A stretch of 64,000 nucleotides of DNA, taken from assembly GCF_020012125.1 (NCBI RefSeq), contig NZ_JAIFAG010000001.1:1302001-1366000 (forward strand), in the 5' to 3' direction. Both the position numbers and the translations under genes were made by a program. The notes under the pieces were generated by a model. The model saw only the letters and a program-made list of their open reading frames with translations. It was not told the DNA's origin and searched no databases. Shown in pieces: positions 9,272 to 19,028 of the stretch. This DNA is from Hymenobacter psoromatis (GTDB lineage Bacteria > Bacteroidota > Bacteroidia > Cytophagales > Hymenobacteraceae). Position 1 is the stretch's first letter, and every line of letters begins with the position of its first letter.

Positions 9272-12058
9272 TTAAAACTTGAAATTGTAGGTAACCGTGG
9301 GAATGGGCTGGCCAAAAATCGAAAGCTGGTAGCCCATGATTTTACCATCCTGCGACTTAAAATAGACCGAGTAGGGGTTGCGCCGGCCAGTGAGGTTGTA
9401 CACGCCCACCGTCCAGGAGCTGTGGGCCAGCTTCTGCACCTTGTGGCTACCCTCGATGTTGAGCCCGATATCGACGCGGTAATAGTCGGGTATCCGGTAG
9501 GCGTTGCGGTCGGAGTACACCACCCGCGCCGTGCCGCCGATATCGTACAAAGCCAGCGGCAGCGTGATGGGCCGGCCGGTGCTGTAGTTGAAATTGAGCG
9601 AAGTGCTAAAGCGCCGGCTAAAGCGGTAGTTGCCCACCAGGCTCACGTCGTGGGGCTTGTCGAAATTGCTGGGGTAGTAATTGCCGCCGTTGATGAGTTC
9701 GGGGGTAGCGCCGGGCGGCACGCGTACCAGGGAGCGCGAGTAGGTGTAGCTCAGCCAGCCATTTATCTTGCCCGTGGCTTTGCGGATGGAAAACTCCACG
9801 CCGTAGGCCCGGCCCTGGGCATTCACGAGGTCGGTTTCGAGGTGGTGGTTGAGCAGCAGCACGGCCCCGCTCGTGTAGTCCACAAAGTCGCGCAGCTTCT
9901 TATAATAAGTTTCGACCGACGTTTCGATGGTGTTGTTGCGAAAGTTGCGGTAGTAGCCCACCGACACCTGGTCGCCCACCTGCGGCCGCACGTAGGCGTC
10001 GCTCAGCTTCCAGGTATCGGCCGGCGACACCGAGGCCGTGTTCGAGAGCTGATGCACGTACTGGCGGGTGCGGTTGTAGCTCGCCTTCACCGACGAGTTA
10101 TCGGTGAGCGAGTACTTCACCGAAGCCCGGTATTCGGGGCCGTGGTAGGTCGCCACGTTGGCCCCCGCCCCGTAGTGCGTGATGCCGATAATGCCGCTCT
10201 CCGTGCGCGGCACGCCCGGCTGGTACTCGTTCACGTCGCGCGGACCCAGCGCATTAAACAGCGAGTAGCGCAAGCCCAGCGACAGCCCCAGTCGGGGGGT
10301 AGGGGTCCACTGGTCGGCCAGGTAGAGGGCGCTTTCCTGGGCCTGCTCGGCAGGTAGGGCATTGGGCGTTATCAGCGACTCGCTGCCCAGCGGGGCCAGG
10401 CTGCCCGGCGCGGTGCGGTAGCGCAGGCTGCTCACGCCAAAGTCGAGGGTGTGCGCCGCGCTGTGGAAGTAGCTAAAATCGGCCTGCCCGCCAAACTGCG
10501 TAATGCCAAACGCTAAGCTAGAGGCAGTTACGGAGTTGCGCTCGCTCGCAATCTGGTACGTATACTGGCTGCCCGTGCCCGTGAGCACGCCGTAGAGCTT
10601 GGGGCCGAAGGTGTGCTTCCACTTGAGGCTGGCGGCCGTGTTGCGATACGTATACGAGGTGTCGGCCGAGAGCTTAAAATGGTCGTGGCTCAGGTAGGCG
10701 GTGGCGTAGAGCGTATTGTTATCGTCGAACTGGTGGGTGATGTGCGCGCTCACGTCATAAAACGAGGCCGCGCTCTGCTTCAGGCTGCGGTCGGGCAGCG
10801 CGTGCAGCAGCCAGTCGGAGTACGAGACGCGCCCGCCGATGATAAACGAGCTTTTATCCTTAATAATTGGCCCCTCCAGGGTGAGGCGGCTGGTGAGCGG
10901 CCCAATGCCGCCCGCCCCGGCCAGCTTCTTGTTGTTACCGTCGCGGGTTGTGATGTCGAGCACCGAGGCCAGCCGCCCGCCGTAGCGCGCCGGAATGGCA
11001 CTTTTGTACAGCTCCACCGTCTTCAGCATGTCGGAGTTGAAGGCCGAAAAGAAGCCGAACAAATGTGAGGGGCTGTACACCACCGCGTCGTTGAAAAGTA
11101 TCAGGTTTTGGCCGGTGCCGCCGCCGCGCACGCTGATATTGGTGCTGCCCTCGCCGATGGTTTTAACGCCCGGCAGCGTCATCACGACCCGCAAAATATC
11201 GGTTTCGCCAAACACCGTGGGCACCTGCTTCATGGTTTTGATGTCGAGCTTTTCGACGCCCATCTGCAGGCTGGTCACGTTCTTATCCTTCTCGGCTTCT
11301 ATCAGCACTTCCTTCAGATTGGCGAAGTCTTCGGCTATTGCCAGGTCGAGCTTGCCATCGCCGTTCAGCACTATCCGGCGCTGGGTATTTTTAATGCCAA
11401 TGCCCCGCACGTGCAGCACGTGCGGCCCTAACGGTAGCGTAAGTACGTAGTAGCCAAACTGGTCGGTGGTCGTGCCCACAGCGGGTGCCTCCACGTAGAC
11501 CGAAGCCCCCAGCACCGGCTCGCCCGACTTTGCCTCCCGAATAATGCCCGACACCGTGGCCCGCCTGGCACCCGCCCGCGCCGTACCAATCTCGTACACC
11601 TGGCTAGGGCTGGCCGCGCGGGCTGGCGGCGCGGCTCCACCGGCCAGTCCCGCCGCCGTGCCCGTGGCCGGGCTAGCTGGCGGGGCCGCGCCGCTGGCTA
11701 GCCCGGCCGGTTGAAAGAAGTCGCTGGGCAGCGCCGTAGACAAACTGCCGCTTTTAAAAAAGAATACGTTGCGCTCCTCATCTATCGCAAACTGCAAGCC
11801 CGCCGGGGCCAGCGCCTGCTGCAGCACGCTGGCCAGCGGCTGCGCCTGCGCCTGCACCGTCACGGTGAGGCCCCGCACGGCGGCCGTGTCGAAGTAGAAG
11901 CGGTAGGGCACCTGCGCCCTCAACTGCCGCGCAAACTGCTCCAGGCTCAGGTGCTCGAAGCGCCCCGTGATGAGCGGAGCCGCGCCCTGGGCGTAGCCGC
12001 GCAGGCTGCCGCCCACGCCCAGCAGTAGTAGCAGCACCATCCGGTAGAGTAGCTTCAT
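9272..12058 (-). CDS. TonB-dependent outer-membrane receptor with STN domain
   Basis: A 928-residue receptor with a signal peptide (to about residue 24), an STN domain (about 27-105: LITGRFEHLSLEQFARQLRA), and an Ala/Gly/Pro-rich linker. A carboxypeptidase-regulatory-like domain follows (VSGIIREAKSGEPVLGASVY), then the plug (VPTVFGETDILRVVMTLPGV, ISVRGGGTGQNLILFND) and a barrel ending in the aromatic C-terminus VTYNFKF. STN domains often signal to an anti-sigma factor, but no FecR/FecI pair lies beside it. It heads an operon with the DUF4249 lipoprotein and the MG2/plug-like protein. The imported ligand cannot be read from sequence. Confidence 0.93.
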   Translation of the reverse strand: MKLLYRMVLLLLLGVGGSLRGYAQGAAPLITGRFEHLSLEQFARQLRAQVPYRFYFDTAAVRGLTVTVQAQAQPLASVLQQALAPAGLQFAIDEERNVFFFKSGSLSTALPSDFFQPAGLASGAAPPASPATGTAAGLAGGAAPPARAASPSQVYEIGTARAGARRATVSGIIREAKSGEPVLGASVYVEAPAVGTTTDQFGYYVLTLPLGPHVLHVRGIGIKNTQRRIVLNGDGKLDLAIAEDFANLKEVLIEAEKDKNVTSLQMGVEKLDIKTMKQVPTVFGETDILRVVMTLPGVKTIGEGSTNISVRGGGTGQNLILFNDAVVYSPSHLFGFFSAFNSDMLKTVELYKSAIPARYGGRLASVLDITTRDGNNKKLAGAGGIGPLTSRLTLEGPIIKDKSSFIIGGRVSYSDWLLHALPDRSLKQSAASFYDVSAHITHQFDDNNTLYATAYLSHDHFKLSADTSYTYRNTAASLKWKHTFGPKLYGVLTGTGSQYTYQIASERNSVTASSLAFGITQFGGQADFSYFHSAAHTLDFGVSSLRYRTAPGSLAPLGSESLITPNALPAEQAQESALYLADQWTPTPRLGLSLGLRYSLFNALGPRDVNEYQPGVPRTESGIIGITHYGAGANVATYHGPEYRASVKYSLTDNSSVKASYNRTRQYVHQLSNTASVSPADTWKLSDAYVRPQVGDQVSVGYYRNFRNNTIETSVETYYKKLRDFVDYTSGAVLLLNHHLETDLVNAQGRAYGVEFSIRKATGKINGWLSYTYSRSLVRVPPGATPELINGGNYYPSNFDKPHDVSLVGNYRFSRRFSTSLNFNYSTGRPITLPLALYDIGGTARVVYSDRNAYRIPDYYRVDIGLNIEGSHKVQKLAHSSWTVGVYNLTGRRNPYSVYFKSQDGKIMGYQLSIFGQPIPTVTYNFKF

Positions 12059-12176
12059 ATAAAGGCGGGAGGGGGGGTAGGCAGAAAATTTTGAAAATAG
12101 CGTTGGCTCCAGCGCAGTTTTCGCGCAGGAATGGTGAGTTAAAAGTGAAGAGTCAAGCCGTCAGTCATTGGTTGTC

Positions 12177-12241
12177 AGCTGTTCATTATCATTTGTTAGC
12201 ATGGAGATAAAATGCTGACTAACAGATAATAACGAACAGCT
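12177..12241. repeat. AT-rich imperfect inverted repeat
   Basis: AGCTGTTCATTATCATTTGT at 12177 is mirrored by a near-complement ending at 12241, with a loop around GGAGATAA. It lies in the 294-bp gap between the TonB operon and the next minus-strand gene and could end the upstream transcript. I see no coding sequence in this gap. Confidence 0.5.
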
Positions 12242-12352
12242 AATAACTCATTCATTTTTAAACGCCTACTTATAACGACACTTTAGAAGGTGTGTAGCTT
12301 TTCGTTTTGAATTCGCCTTAAAAAGGCCCATCGATGCCGAAGCTGCGCTAAG

Positions 12353-13159
12353 CTAGCGAGCTGGCCCGGCCGGGGCCGGCAGGGCTAGGCTGGCCTGATA
12401 GCGTACCAGCGCGGCAATAGCCGCGCCCCGGCGGTCACCCTTGAATTTCAGCTTATTGGCTTTGCTGAATTTGCGGAGCGCCGCCTTGTCCTGCGGGAAG
12501 AGGTCGAGCAGCGTGCCGGCCTTGGTAATCCGGGTGTAGTGCCCGGCTTGGTACACGAAGTACTCGTCTTTTTTGGCCCTCACCTCGCTCTCAAGGCCGA
12601 TGGGCGTGGCGCGCTCCTCATACTGCTTGGCGTAGGCCCCGAGTACCCGCACCGGGCCATCGACCAGCAGTTCGTAGTAGCCGGTATGCACCGGCGAGCT
12701 GCCCGCCGAGTCGGCCACGAGGCGGATAAACGAGTGGCTGCCCAGTTGGAAGCGCGTCACGTTGTCGTTCACCAGGCTCAGCTCCAGGCCCACCAGCCGC
12801 GCCCGCAACACGAGCTGCCCACGCACCAGGTCGTAGCGCAGCGGCACGTTGGGGTAAGTAGTGCCCGCGTAGTCGATGGTGGCTGGCTGCGCTTCTTCGG
12901 TCCCAAAAAACTGGTGGCCCTTGGTGTCGCGGCGTAGGTAGTTCACATATTCGGGGCCGCTGTACAGGCGCGACTCTTCGCCTAGGCCGCGGGCGTAGTG
13001 CTGGCCCAGGCTGCTCATCGCCGCCGCCACCAGGCTAGAGTCGGCAGCGGGCACCTGGGCCCACGCGCGCTGGCCGGGTAGCAAGAGCAGGCAGAGGCTA
13101 GCTAGGCAAAGCCGCAGCGGCCACGAGCAGCGCGCCAGAAAAGATGAAATGAAGCGCAT
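12353..13159 (-). CDS. Secreted protein of unknown function
   Basis: A 268-residue protein has a clear signal peptide (MRFISSFLARCSWPLRLCLA to QRAWAQ). I recognise no domain. The mature part is beta-rich, and ends with a basic segment (RKFSKANKLKFKGDRR) and a Pro/Ala tail. The frame runs upstream to 13213, but ATG 13159 starts the signal peptide and a perfect -7 box lies at 13190-13197, so the longer start would fall upstream of the transcript. It appears monocistronic. Confidence 0.75.
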   Translation of the reverse strand: MRFISSFLARCSWPLRLCLASLCLLLLPGQRAWAQVPAADSSLVAAAMSSLGQHYARGLGEESRLYSGPEYVNYLRRDTKGHQFFGTEEAQPATIDYAGTTYPNVPLRYDLVRGQLVLRARLVGLELSLVNDNVTRFQLGSHSFIRLVADSAGSSPVHTGYYELLVDGPVRVLGAYAKQYEERATPIGLESEVRAKKDEYFVYQAGHYTRITKAGTLLDLFPQDKAALRKFSKANKLKFKGDRRGAAIAALVRYQASLALPAPAGPAR

Positions 13160-13189
13160 ACGCAGGAATTTCCAGCTAACAAAACGCTT

Positions 13190-13197
13190 CAAATATA
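13190..13197 (-). promoter_or_regulatory. -7 box TATATTTG
   Basis: The minus strand shows TATATTTG, with a TTTG 15 nt further upstream (13213-13216) as a possible -33 element. It sets a leader of about 25 nt for the secreted protein starting at 13159. Confidence 0.55.
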
Positions 13198-13516
13198 GGA
13201 ACGGATAACCCACAAAGTAACTACCTGCTGCCTTGTAGATAGGTAGCGGGCTAATTAGCCATCCACCAACAGCTTACTCCCTAATAAATCCTGCTTTCAG
13301 CTTACTTCGTGCTACCCTACCAGCCTGCTCTCAAGCGGGCGGCAGCGGCTAGCTCACCTACTGCGCACCACGCCACCAATGCCCGCCGCAGAACCCGTAG
13401 AGGAGCGTAGTCGGCTGCGTGAGTCCGGGGTCTGTGAGGAGGGTAGGGGATGAGGAAATTAGTTCGGCCCCAAGCCAGTAGCGTAGGTAATTTGATTTTG
13501 CCGAACAATCAGCTGC
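13198..13516. other. Intergenic stretch with no recognised gene
   Basis: Only short, uncharacteristic frames occur here. The one of about 60 residues on the minus strand (13317-13508) has no family signature, hydrophobic segment or promoter. Apart from the possible -33 element noted for the neighbouring promoter, I see no repeat or RNA structure. Confidence 0.5.
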
Positions 13517-13879
13517 TTATGCCAGCCACAACGCCGCCAGTGCCAGCGCGGCGGGCACCGTTTGCACCAGTAAAATACCTCGGCCCGCCGTGGCCGCACC
13601 ATAGAGGCCCGCTACCGCCACGCAGCCCAGAAAAAACGTCCCCACATGGCGGTGCCACTGCGGGTCGGTGATGAGCAGCGCCCATACCAGCCCCGCCACC
13701 AGAAAACCATTGTACAGCCCCTGATTACCCGCCATCGCCTTCGTCGGCCCAAATAGTTCAGCCGGAAAAGACTTGAATACCTGCGGTCCGCGCGCGGTCC
13801 AAGCAAACATTTCCAGCCACACGATGTAAGCGTGGATAAGGGCCACTAGGCTAATGAGTAGCTGGCTAAGCAGGTGCAT
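13517..13879 (-). CDS. DUF1304 family membrane protein
   Basis: A 120-residue protein with four hydrophobic segments and the DUF1304 features: ALIHAYIVWLEMFAW near the N-terminus, then GNQGLYNGFLVAGL and AGLYGAAT. DUF1304 proteins are small inner-membrane proteins of unknown role. The frame runs to 13930, but ATG 13879 matches the family's usual beginning. A near-consensus -7 box (TACCTTTC, 13912-13919) lies 30-40 nt upstream and inside the Fic remnant. Confidence 0.88.
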   Translation of the reverse strand: MHLLSQLLISLVALIHAYIVWLEMFAWTARGPQVFKSFPAELFGPTKAMAGNQGLYNGFLVAGLVWALLITDPQWHRHVGTFFLGCVAVAGLYGAATAGRGILLVQTVPAALALAALWLA

Positions 13880-14090
13880 GGTAGGAAGCTGCAAGGTTGA
13901 GTTGCTCCAAAGAAAGGTACTGAGTAGCAACTAGGCCCGCCGAATAACGGAAGTTGTAATTCCATTCCAGCCGAAACTTTTGCAGCGCCCGCGCCTCCTG
14001 TTCGGGCGTGAGCGGACGCAGGGTATCGAGGTCAGCGCGCAGGCGGTCGAGGGTGGAAAAGAGGAGCATTAGCTGTTGGGCTATGGGCAT
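13866..14090 (-). pseudogene. Fic-family protein, N-terminal remnant
   Basis: The 74-residue frame contains LRPLTPEQEARALQKFRLEW followed by NYN, which matches the region just before the inhibitory helix of Fic proteins (family form: W/TYNSNAIEGN). After WNYN the match stops and the frame ends in unrelated sequence. The Fic core HPFxxGNGR is absent. The 3' end overlaps the start of the DUF1304 gene and its putative promoter. A decayed, truncated Fic gene is the simplest reading. A short genuine protein is possible but unlikely. Confidence 0.55.
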
Positions 14091-14093
14091 AAG

Positions 14094-14474
14094 TTACAGT
14101 TCTCTTAGCACTTCTATGCTGTTGTCCTGCTGTGCATTATACGTGCTCTTGTGTGACCACAGACTAAGCCCAATAGTCAGGGCTCCCAATAGTCCGCTTA
14201 CGAGGGTGCTGGCATGAGCAAACGCCTGCGCCACGTAGTAGACCATCGCCCCCCAGCCCAAAGAAAGGACAACCGATAACACGTACATGACTACCCGATA
14301 GCTGACAAACAGATAGGCAACGACCAGTGGCACAACGATAGCCGCCAGCCCACTCCATAGCCAGTGCCAGTGCAGGCCAAACAGCGCTGCGTAGCCCGTG
14401 CCAAAGCCTAGTAGTGACATTTCCAGGTAAAATAAATTACCCCGTTTATGAAATATATAAACTTGCCGGGCCAT
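14094..14474 (-). CDS. Small membrane protein of unknown function
   Basis: A 126-residue protein with about four predicted membrane segments (around 18-36, 40-58, 62-85 and 90-108) and a polar C-terminal tail. I recognise no family. It ends 3 nt before the Fic remnant, so the two may once have formed a toxin-associated or accessory operon. It is visibly less GC-rich than the neighbouring mutase genes, which hints at an accessory origin. Confidence 0.6.
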   Translation of the reverse strand: MARQVYIFHKRGNLFYLEMSLLGFGTGYAALFGLHWHWLWSGLAAIVVPLVVAYLFVSYRVVMYVLSVVLSLGWGAMVYYVAQAFAHASTLVSGLLGALTIGLSLWSHKSTYNAQQDNSIEVLREL

Positions 14475-14509
14475 GTGGAGGTGTAATAATCATTACTTAT
14501 CAGCCTGCC

Positions 14510-16681
14510 CTAAACTAGCTTCCCCAAAATCTCCAGTGCGGCCTTGGCTATCACCGTGCCCGGCCCATATATCCCAACCACGCCTGCGTTATATAATTGC
14601 TGATAATCCTGGGGCGGAATGACGCCGCCGGCGATGACGAGGATATCGGGCCTACCCTCCTGTTTTAGTTCGGCGATGAGCTGGGGGAGTAGGGTGTTGT
14701 GGCCGGCGGCAAGGCTGCTCACGCCCACCACGTGCACGTCGTTGTCGACGGCCTGGTGGGCTACTTCGGCGGGGGTTTGGAAGAGGGGGGCCAGGTCCAC
14801 GTCGAAGCCCACGTCGGCGAAGCTGGTGGCGATGATTTTGGCACCGCGGTCGTGGCCATCCTGGCCCATTTTGGCCACCAGCATGCGGGGGCGGCGGCCT
14901 TCGCGGGCGGCAAAGTCTTCGGCCGCCCGGCGGGCCTGGGCGAAGTCGGCGTTGTCGGTCATGCCCTGCTGGTAGATGCCCTGCACGGTGCGGCTGGTGG
15001 CCTGGTGGCGGCCCCAGGCCGCTTCGAGCGCGTCCGAGATTTCGCCGAGGGTAGCGCGGGCGCGGGCGGCGGTTACGGCCAGGGCGAGGAGGTTGCCCTG
15101 GGGGGTAGGGCCTGGCTCGTCGGCGGTGGGGGCAGGCTCATTCGTGATACTTTCCGAGGGCAGATTGTAGCTAACCGCGCAGGCGGTGATGGCCGCTAGC
15201 GCGGCTTGCACGGCCGTATTGTCGCGCGTGGCACGCACTTGTTTCAGGCGCGCCACCTGGCTCTCGCGCACCGCGTCGTTGTCGATTTGCAGCACGTCCA
15301 GCAGCGCTTCGCCCTCGGGGGCCAGGTATTTATTAACGCCCACGATGACTTCCTGGCCGGTATCAATGCGCGACTGCTTGCGGGCGGCGGCTTCCTCGAT
15401 GCGGAGCTTGGGCAGGCCGGTTTCGATGGCGGCGGCCATGCCGCCGAGGGCTTCGACCTCTTCCATAAGAGCCCAGGCCTGATTGGCGAGGTCGGCGGTG
15501 AGGCTTTCCACGTAGTACGAGCCGCCCCAGGGGTCCACGACTTTGGTGATGTCGGTTTCGTGCTGCAAGTACAGCTGGGTGTTGCGGGCGATGCGGGCCG
15601 AAAAATCGGTGGGTAGGGCCAGGGCCTCATCCAGCGCATTCGTGTGCAGGCTCTGGGTGCCGCCGAGGGCAGCGGCCAGGGCCTCCACGGTGGTGCGGGC
15701 CACGTTGTTGAACGGGTCCTGGGCCGTGAGCGAGTAGCCCGAGGTCTGGCAGTGGGTGCGCAGGGCCAGGCTCTTAGGGCTCTGCGGGTTGAATTGCTGA
15801 ATAAGCTTAGCCCACAGCAGGCGGCCGGCGCGCAGCTTGGCAATCTCCAGAAAGTGGTTCATGCCGATGCCCCAGAAGAAGGATAGGCGCGGCGCGAAAT
15901 CGTCGATTTTCAGGCCCGCCGCCAGGCCGGCGCGCACGTATTGCAAGCCGTCGGCCAGGGTGTAGGCCAGTTCCAGCTCGGCGGTGGCGCCGGCTTCGTG
16001 CATGTGGTAGCCCGAGATGCTGATGCTATTAAACTTGGGCATAAACTCGGCCGAGTAGGCGAAGATGTCGGCGATGAGCCGCATACTCGGTGCGGGCGGG
16101 TAGATGTAGGTATTGCGCACCATAAACTCCTTCAGAATATCGTTCTGAATGGTGCCCGTCAGCTGCTCCGGCCCTACCCCCTGCTCCTCGGCTGCCACGA
16201 TAAAAAAAGCCAGAATGGGCAGCACCGCCCCGTTCATGGTCATGCTCACCGACATCTCGCCCAGCGGAATCTGGTCGAAGAGAATCTTCATATCCTCCAC
16301 CGTATCAATGGCTACGCCGGCCTTGCCCACGTCGCCCACCACGCGGGGGTGGTCCGAGTCGTAGCCCCGGTGCGTGGCCAGGTCGAAGGCCACGCTCAGC
16401 CCTTTCTGCCCGCCGGCCAGGTTGCGCCGGTAAAAAGCGTTCGACTCCTCGGCCGTCGAGAAGCCCGCGTACTGCCGCACGGTCCAGGGCGAGCGCACGT
16501 ACATGCTGGCGTAAGGCCCTCGCAGATAAGGCGCTATGCCCGCCCCGAAGCCCAGGTGCGGCAGGTGCGCCACGTCGGCGGCCGTGTACACGGCTGGGCC
16601 ATTGGTGGGGTAGTCGGCCGGCTTGGGTGGGGTAGGAAGCGCCGCCGCGTCGTAGGGAATAGTGGAAAAATCGGGACGCAT
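14510..16681 (-). CDS. mutB: Methylmalonyl-CoA mutase, large (B12-binding) subunit
   Basis: A 723-residue enzyme of usual length converts methylmalonyl-CoA and succinyl-CoA with adenosylcobalamin. The N-terminal TIM barrel contains [18 protein letters not shown] and the conserved [13 protein letters not shown] block. The C-terminal cobalamin domain has the lower-ligand motif [10 protein letters not shown] (DxHxxG) and a glycine-rich [12 protein letters not shown] segment. It supports propionate and odd-chain metabolism together with mutA upstream. It starts only 3 nt after the AT-rich unknown gene, so all three genes are probably on one transcript from the mutA promoter. Confidence 0.96.
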   Translation of the reverse strand: MRPDFSTIPYDAAALPTPPKPADYPTNGPAVYTAADVAHLPHLGFGAGIAPYLRGPYASMYVRSPWTVRQYAGFSTAEESNAFYRRNLAGGQKGLSVAFDLATHRGYDSDHPRVVGDVGKAGVAIDTVEDMKILFDQIPLGEMSVSMTMNGAVLPILAFFIVAAEEQGVGPEQLTGTIQNDILKEFMVRNTYIYPPAPSMRLIADIFAYSAEFMPKFNSISISGYHMHEAGATAELELAYTLADGLQYVRAGLAAGLKIDDFAPRLSFFWGIGMNHFLEIAKLRAGRLLWAKLIQQFNPQSPKSLALRTHCQTSGYSLTAQDPFNNVARTTVEALAAALGGTQSLHTNALDEALALPTDFSARIARNTQLYLQHETDITKVVDPWGGSYYVESLTADLANQAWALMEEVEALGGMAAAIETGLPKLRIEEAAARKQSRIDTGQEVIVGVNKYLAPEGEALLDVLQIDNDAVRESQVARLKQVRATRDNTAVQAALAAITACAVSYNLPSESITNEPAPTADEPGPTPQGNLLALAVTAARARATLGEISDALEAAWGRHQATSRTVQGIYQQGMTDNADFAQARRAAEDFAAREGRRPRMLVAKMGQDGHDRGAKIIATSFADVGFDVDLAPLFQTPAEVAHQAVDNDVHVVGVSSLAAGHNTLLPQLIAELKQEGRPDILVIAGGVIPPQDYQQLYNAGVVGIYGPGTVIAKAALEILGKLV

Positions 16682-16684
16682 TAT

Positions 16685-17197
16685 TTAGTTGTTTTTATTG
16701 GTTAAGCCCCACCGCTGCATTAAAATATCCTTCGCCCAGGGTAATAGTCTGGTTTGAGACCAGCCTTCGTAAACCATTTCAGTACTGTATAAAAATTTCG
16801 ACAGACCCTTGGTAATCGCAAGCTTCCGAAATTGCTGATAATCGTTGCAATAGTTGATACTTTTATGAGTGATATCACAAAAGCCATAGCTGTGCTGGGA
16901 AGTGTCGTGGAAAGTGATGAATCCGGGCTGATAATTAATGGAGTCTGGGTGAAAGTATTCTTGGAAATCTGGTTCCTGAAAAGTCCACCTGCTATAACCA
17001 GCTTGATGATTATTAACGCCATCCGTTGTGATGAGCTGATAAGGCTCAATAATGGGAACACGCCAAACATCGGATTCTAAATTATCTTCAAAATAAAATC
17101 TTAGCTTTTCGGGCTTGCGCTGAGAGTATGAATAGATAAAAGCTAGGCCGAGAGGTAGCATTAGCAGCCCAACTATTATTTTGCCACCTGCTTTCAT
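16685..17197 (-). CDS. Unknown protein inserted between mutA and mutB
   Basis: A 170-residue protein has one N-terminal hydrophobic segment (IIVGLLMLPLGLAFIYSY), so it is membrane-anchored or exported. The rest is rich in aromatic residues and histidine (SRWTFQEPDFQEYF, HDTSQHSYGFCDITH). I recognise no domain. The DNA is strikingly AT-richer than the mutase genes on both sides. It lies 25 nt after mutA and 3 nt before mutB, so it must share their transcript. It looks like a recent acquisition that split the mutA-mutB pair without breaking either. Confidence 0.7.
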   Translation of the reverse strand: MKAGGKIIVGLLMLPLGLAFIYSYSQRKPEKLRFYFEDNLESDVWRVPIIEPYQLITTDGVNNHQAGYSRWTFQEPDFQEYFHPDSINYQPGFITFHDTSQHSYGFCDITHKSINYCNDYQQFRKLAITKGLSKFLYSTEMVYEGWSQTRLLPWAKDILMQRWGLTNKNN

Positions 17198-17222
17198 CGG
17201 ATAAACGGCTAATTATTAAACG

Positions 17223-19028
17223 TTACCGCCCCTGCAACCGCGCCAGCACTTCCTCCGTGTGGTGCCCTTCCACCACGAATTCCTGGAACCCAAATACCCG
17301 CACGGCCTCTAATAGCGTAGCTAAATCAGAGGTAATGAGCGAGGGAATCTCGAAAACGTGGCCGCTGGGCACCTGCTGCACCACCCGCGCTAGCTGGTCG
17401 AACTGCGCGGGGCGGGCGTACATGAGGGTGGCTGCGTCGGGCTTGGAAAACAGCACGGAATACGAGTCGGGCGCGATATCGGGCATAGGTGGCTGGACCG
17501 GTGCGCCGGGGTGCAGCAAGTGCCAGAACGCCTCGGCGATGTCCTCGTTCACGCGGGAATCGCCGAGCAGCACCAGCGTCGCTTGCTTGTCCTGGTTGGC
17601 GCGGCGCTCAAAGTGCAGGGCCGTGGCCAGGCGCAGCACCTCGCTGGGGTAGGTGGCGCGGGTCGTATCAAAATCGCCCGAGCGCAGCAATTGCTTGGGC
17701 TGAAAATCGAATTTCTCCTGGAAATTCTGGAAGCGGTTGGTACCCACTACCACGTCCTGGCCGGTAGCAATGCGCTTAAACTTATCAAGCCCGGCCTGGC
17801 TCACGGCCTCCAGGGCGCGGCCGCGGGCGATGGCCATGCCGCCCTGCGCCTCCAGGGCCTGAAACTCGGCCCAGGCGGCGCGGGCCAACTCGTCGGTCAG
17901 CGTCTCGATAAAATAGGAGCCCGCCGCCGGGTCGGCTACCCAGTCGAGGTGGGCTTCTTCCTGCAAAATCACCGGCAGGTTGCGGGCCAGCCGGGCGCTA
18001 AACTCGTTGGGGGCCTGGTAGAGACAATCAAACGGCGCGACCTGCACGGAGTCGGCGCCGCCGAGCACCGCGCTCATGGCCTCGGTGGTGTGGCGCAGCA
18101 GGTTGGTGTGCGGGTCGAGGGTGGTTTGGGTCCAGGTGCTGGTGCTGGCGTGAATGGGTAGCGTAGCCGCCCCGGCGGGGGGTAGGCCATAGCCGTGCAG
18201 CAGCGTGGCCCACAGCCGGCGCGTGGCCCGCAGCCGGGCTATTTCGGGAAAGTAGCTGGGGCCCACGGCTACCTCCAGGTGCAGGGCTCGCGCCACGTCG
18301 GCCAGGCTGGGGCTAGCCCCGTTCTCAGCCGGCAGCTCGGTAAGCAAAGCGGCGGCGGTGCTTAGGCTGAAGGCTAGTTGCTGGGTCAGCGTGCCCCCGC
18401 GATTACCAAAAAACGTCCCGTTCACGGCCAGTGCCGAAAAATCTGGCCACGCCCGCGCCAGCTCCACGCACTGGCGCAGCGCCTGCCGAAAGGCCAGCAG
18501 CTCGGCCCCCTCGGGTCCAGCCGGCGGTATGAAGCGCAAAAAACCCCGCAGCGGATTGCCTTCGGCGGCGGTAGCTAGCCGGGCCAGCAGCAGCTCGGGG
18601 CCTTGCGCCACGGTGTAGCTCAGCCAGGTGCCGGCCAGGGGTAGGCGCGCAGCCAGGTCGGCCACGCCGAAGGGGGTAGAGTCGCCGTGCAGGATGAAGT
18701 GCAACCCATCGGCCCCGCGCGCCAGCGCGTCGGCCCCTTGCGCTATTTGTAGGCGGCCATCAGTGCCAGCGGGCACGCTCAGGGCCACCACGTTGCGGCA
18801 GGGCGCGGGCCGGGGGGGTAGGGGCGCGGGTAGGCCGCCCAGGGCAGTGAGCGCTTCGCGGTGGTAAAAAGGCTCCAGCGTGAGGCCGTCGGGCAAGGTC
18901 CAGCGCAGGCTGGCTGGGTCGGCCCCTTTCAGTTCGCGGGTTAGCTGCGCCTGCCACTGCGCCGTGCTGACGGGCGCGAACTCGGGAAACGAAACCGGGG
19001 GGGTAGGGGGTGGGGAAGAATCGGGCAT
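17223..19028 (-). CDS. mutA: Methylmalonyl-CoA mutase, small subunit
   Basis: A 601-residue subunit shares the TIM-barrel blocks of the large subunit (WVADPAAGSYFIETLTDELA, SARLARNLPVILQEE, IATGQDVVVGTNRF) but its C-terminal cobalamin-like domain lacks the DxHxxG histidine motif. It is therefore the non-B12-binding partner of the heterodimer. The frame is open to 19139, but ATG 19028 (MPDSSPPP) is favoured because a TAACTTG -7-like box lies near 19064-19071. It is the first gene of the mutA - unknown - mutB transcript. Confidence 0.93.
   Translation of the reverse strand: MPDSSPPPTPPVSFPEFAPVSTAQWQAQLTRELKGADPASLRWTLPDGLTLEPFYHREALTALGGLPAPLPPRPAPCRNVVALSVPAGTDGRLQIAQGADALARGADGLHFILHGDSTPFGVADLAARLPLAGTWLSYTVAQGPELLLARLATAAEGNPLRGFLRFIPPAGPEGAELLAFRQALRQCVELARAWPDFSALAVNGTFFGNRGGTLTQQLAFSLSTAAALLTELPAENGASPSLADVARALHLEVAVGPSYFPEIARLRATRRLWATLLHGYGLPPAGAATLPIHASTSTWTQTTLDPHTNLLRHTTEAMSAVLGGADSVQVAPFDCLYQAPNEFSARLARNLPVILQEEAHLDWVADPAAGSYFIETLTDELARAAWAEFQALEAQGGMAIARGRALEAVSQAGLDKFKRIATGQDVVVGTNRFQNFQEKFDFQPKQLLRSGDFDTTRATYPSEVLRLATALHFERRANQDKQATLVLLGDSRVNEDIAEAFWHLLHPGAPVQPPMPDIAPDSYSVLFSKPDAATLMYARPAQFDQLARVVQQVPSGHVFEIPSLITSDLATLLEAVRVFGFQEFVVEGHHTEEVLARLQGR

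Noticed and set aside
13317..13508. 63-codon minus-strand frame
   Set aside because: No family signature, no hydrophobic or charged pattern and no promoter.
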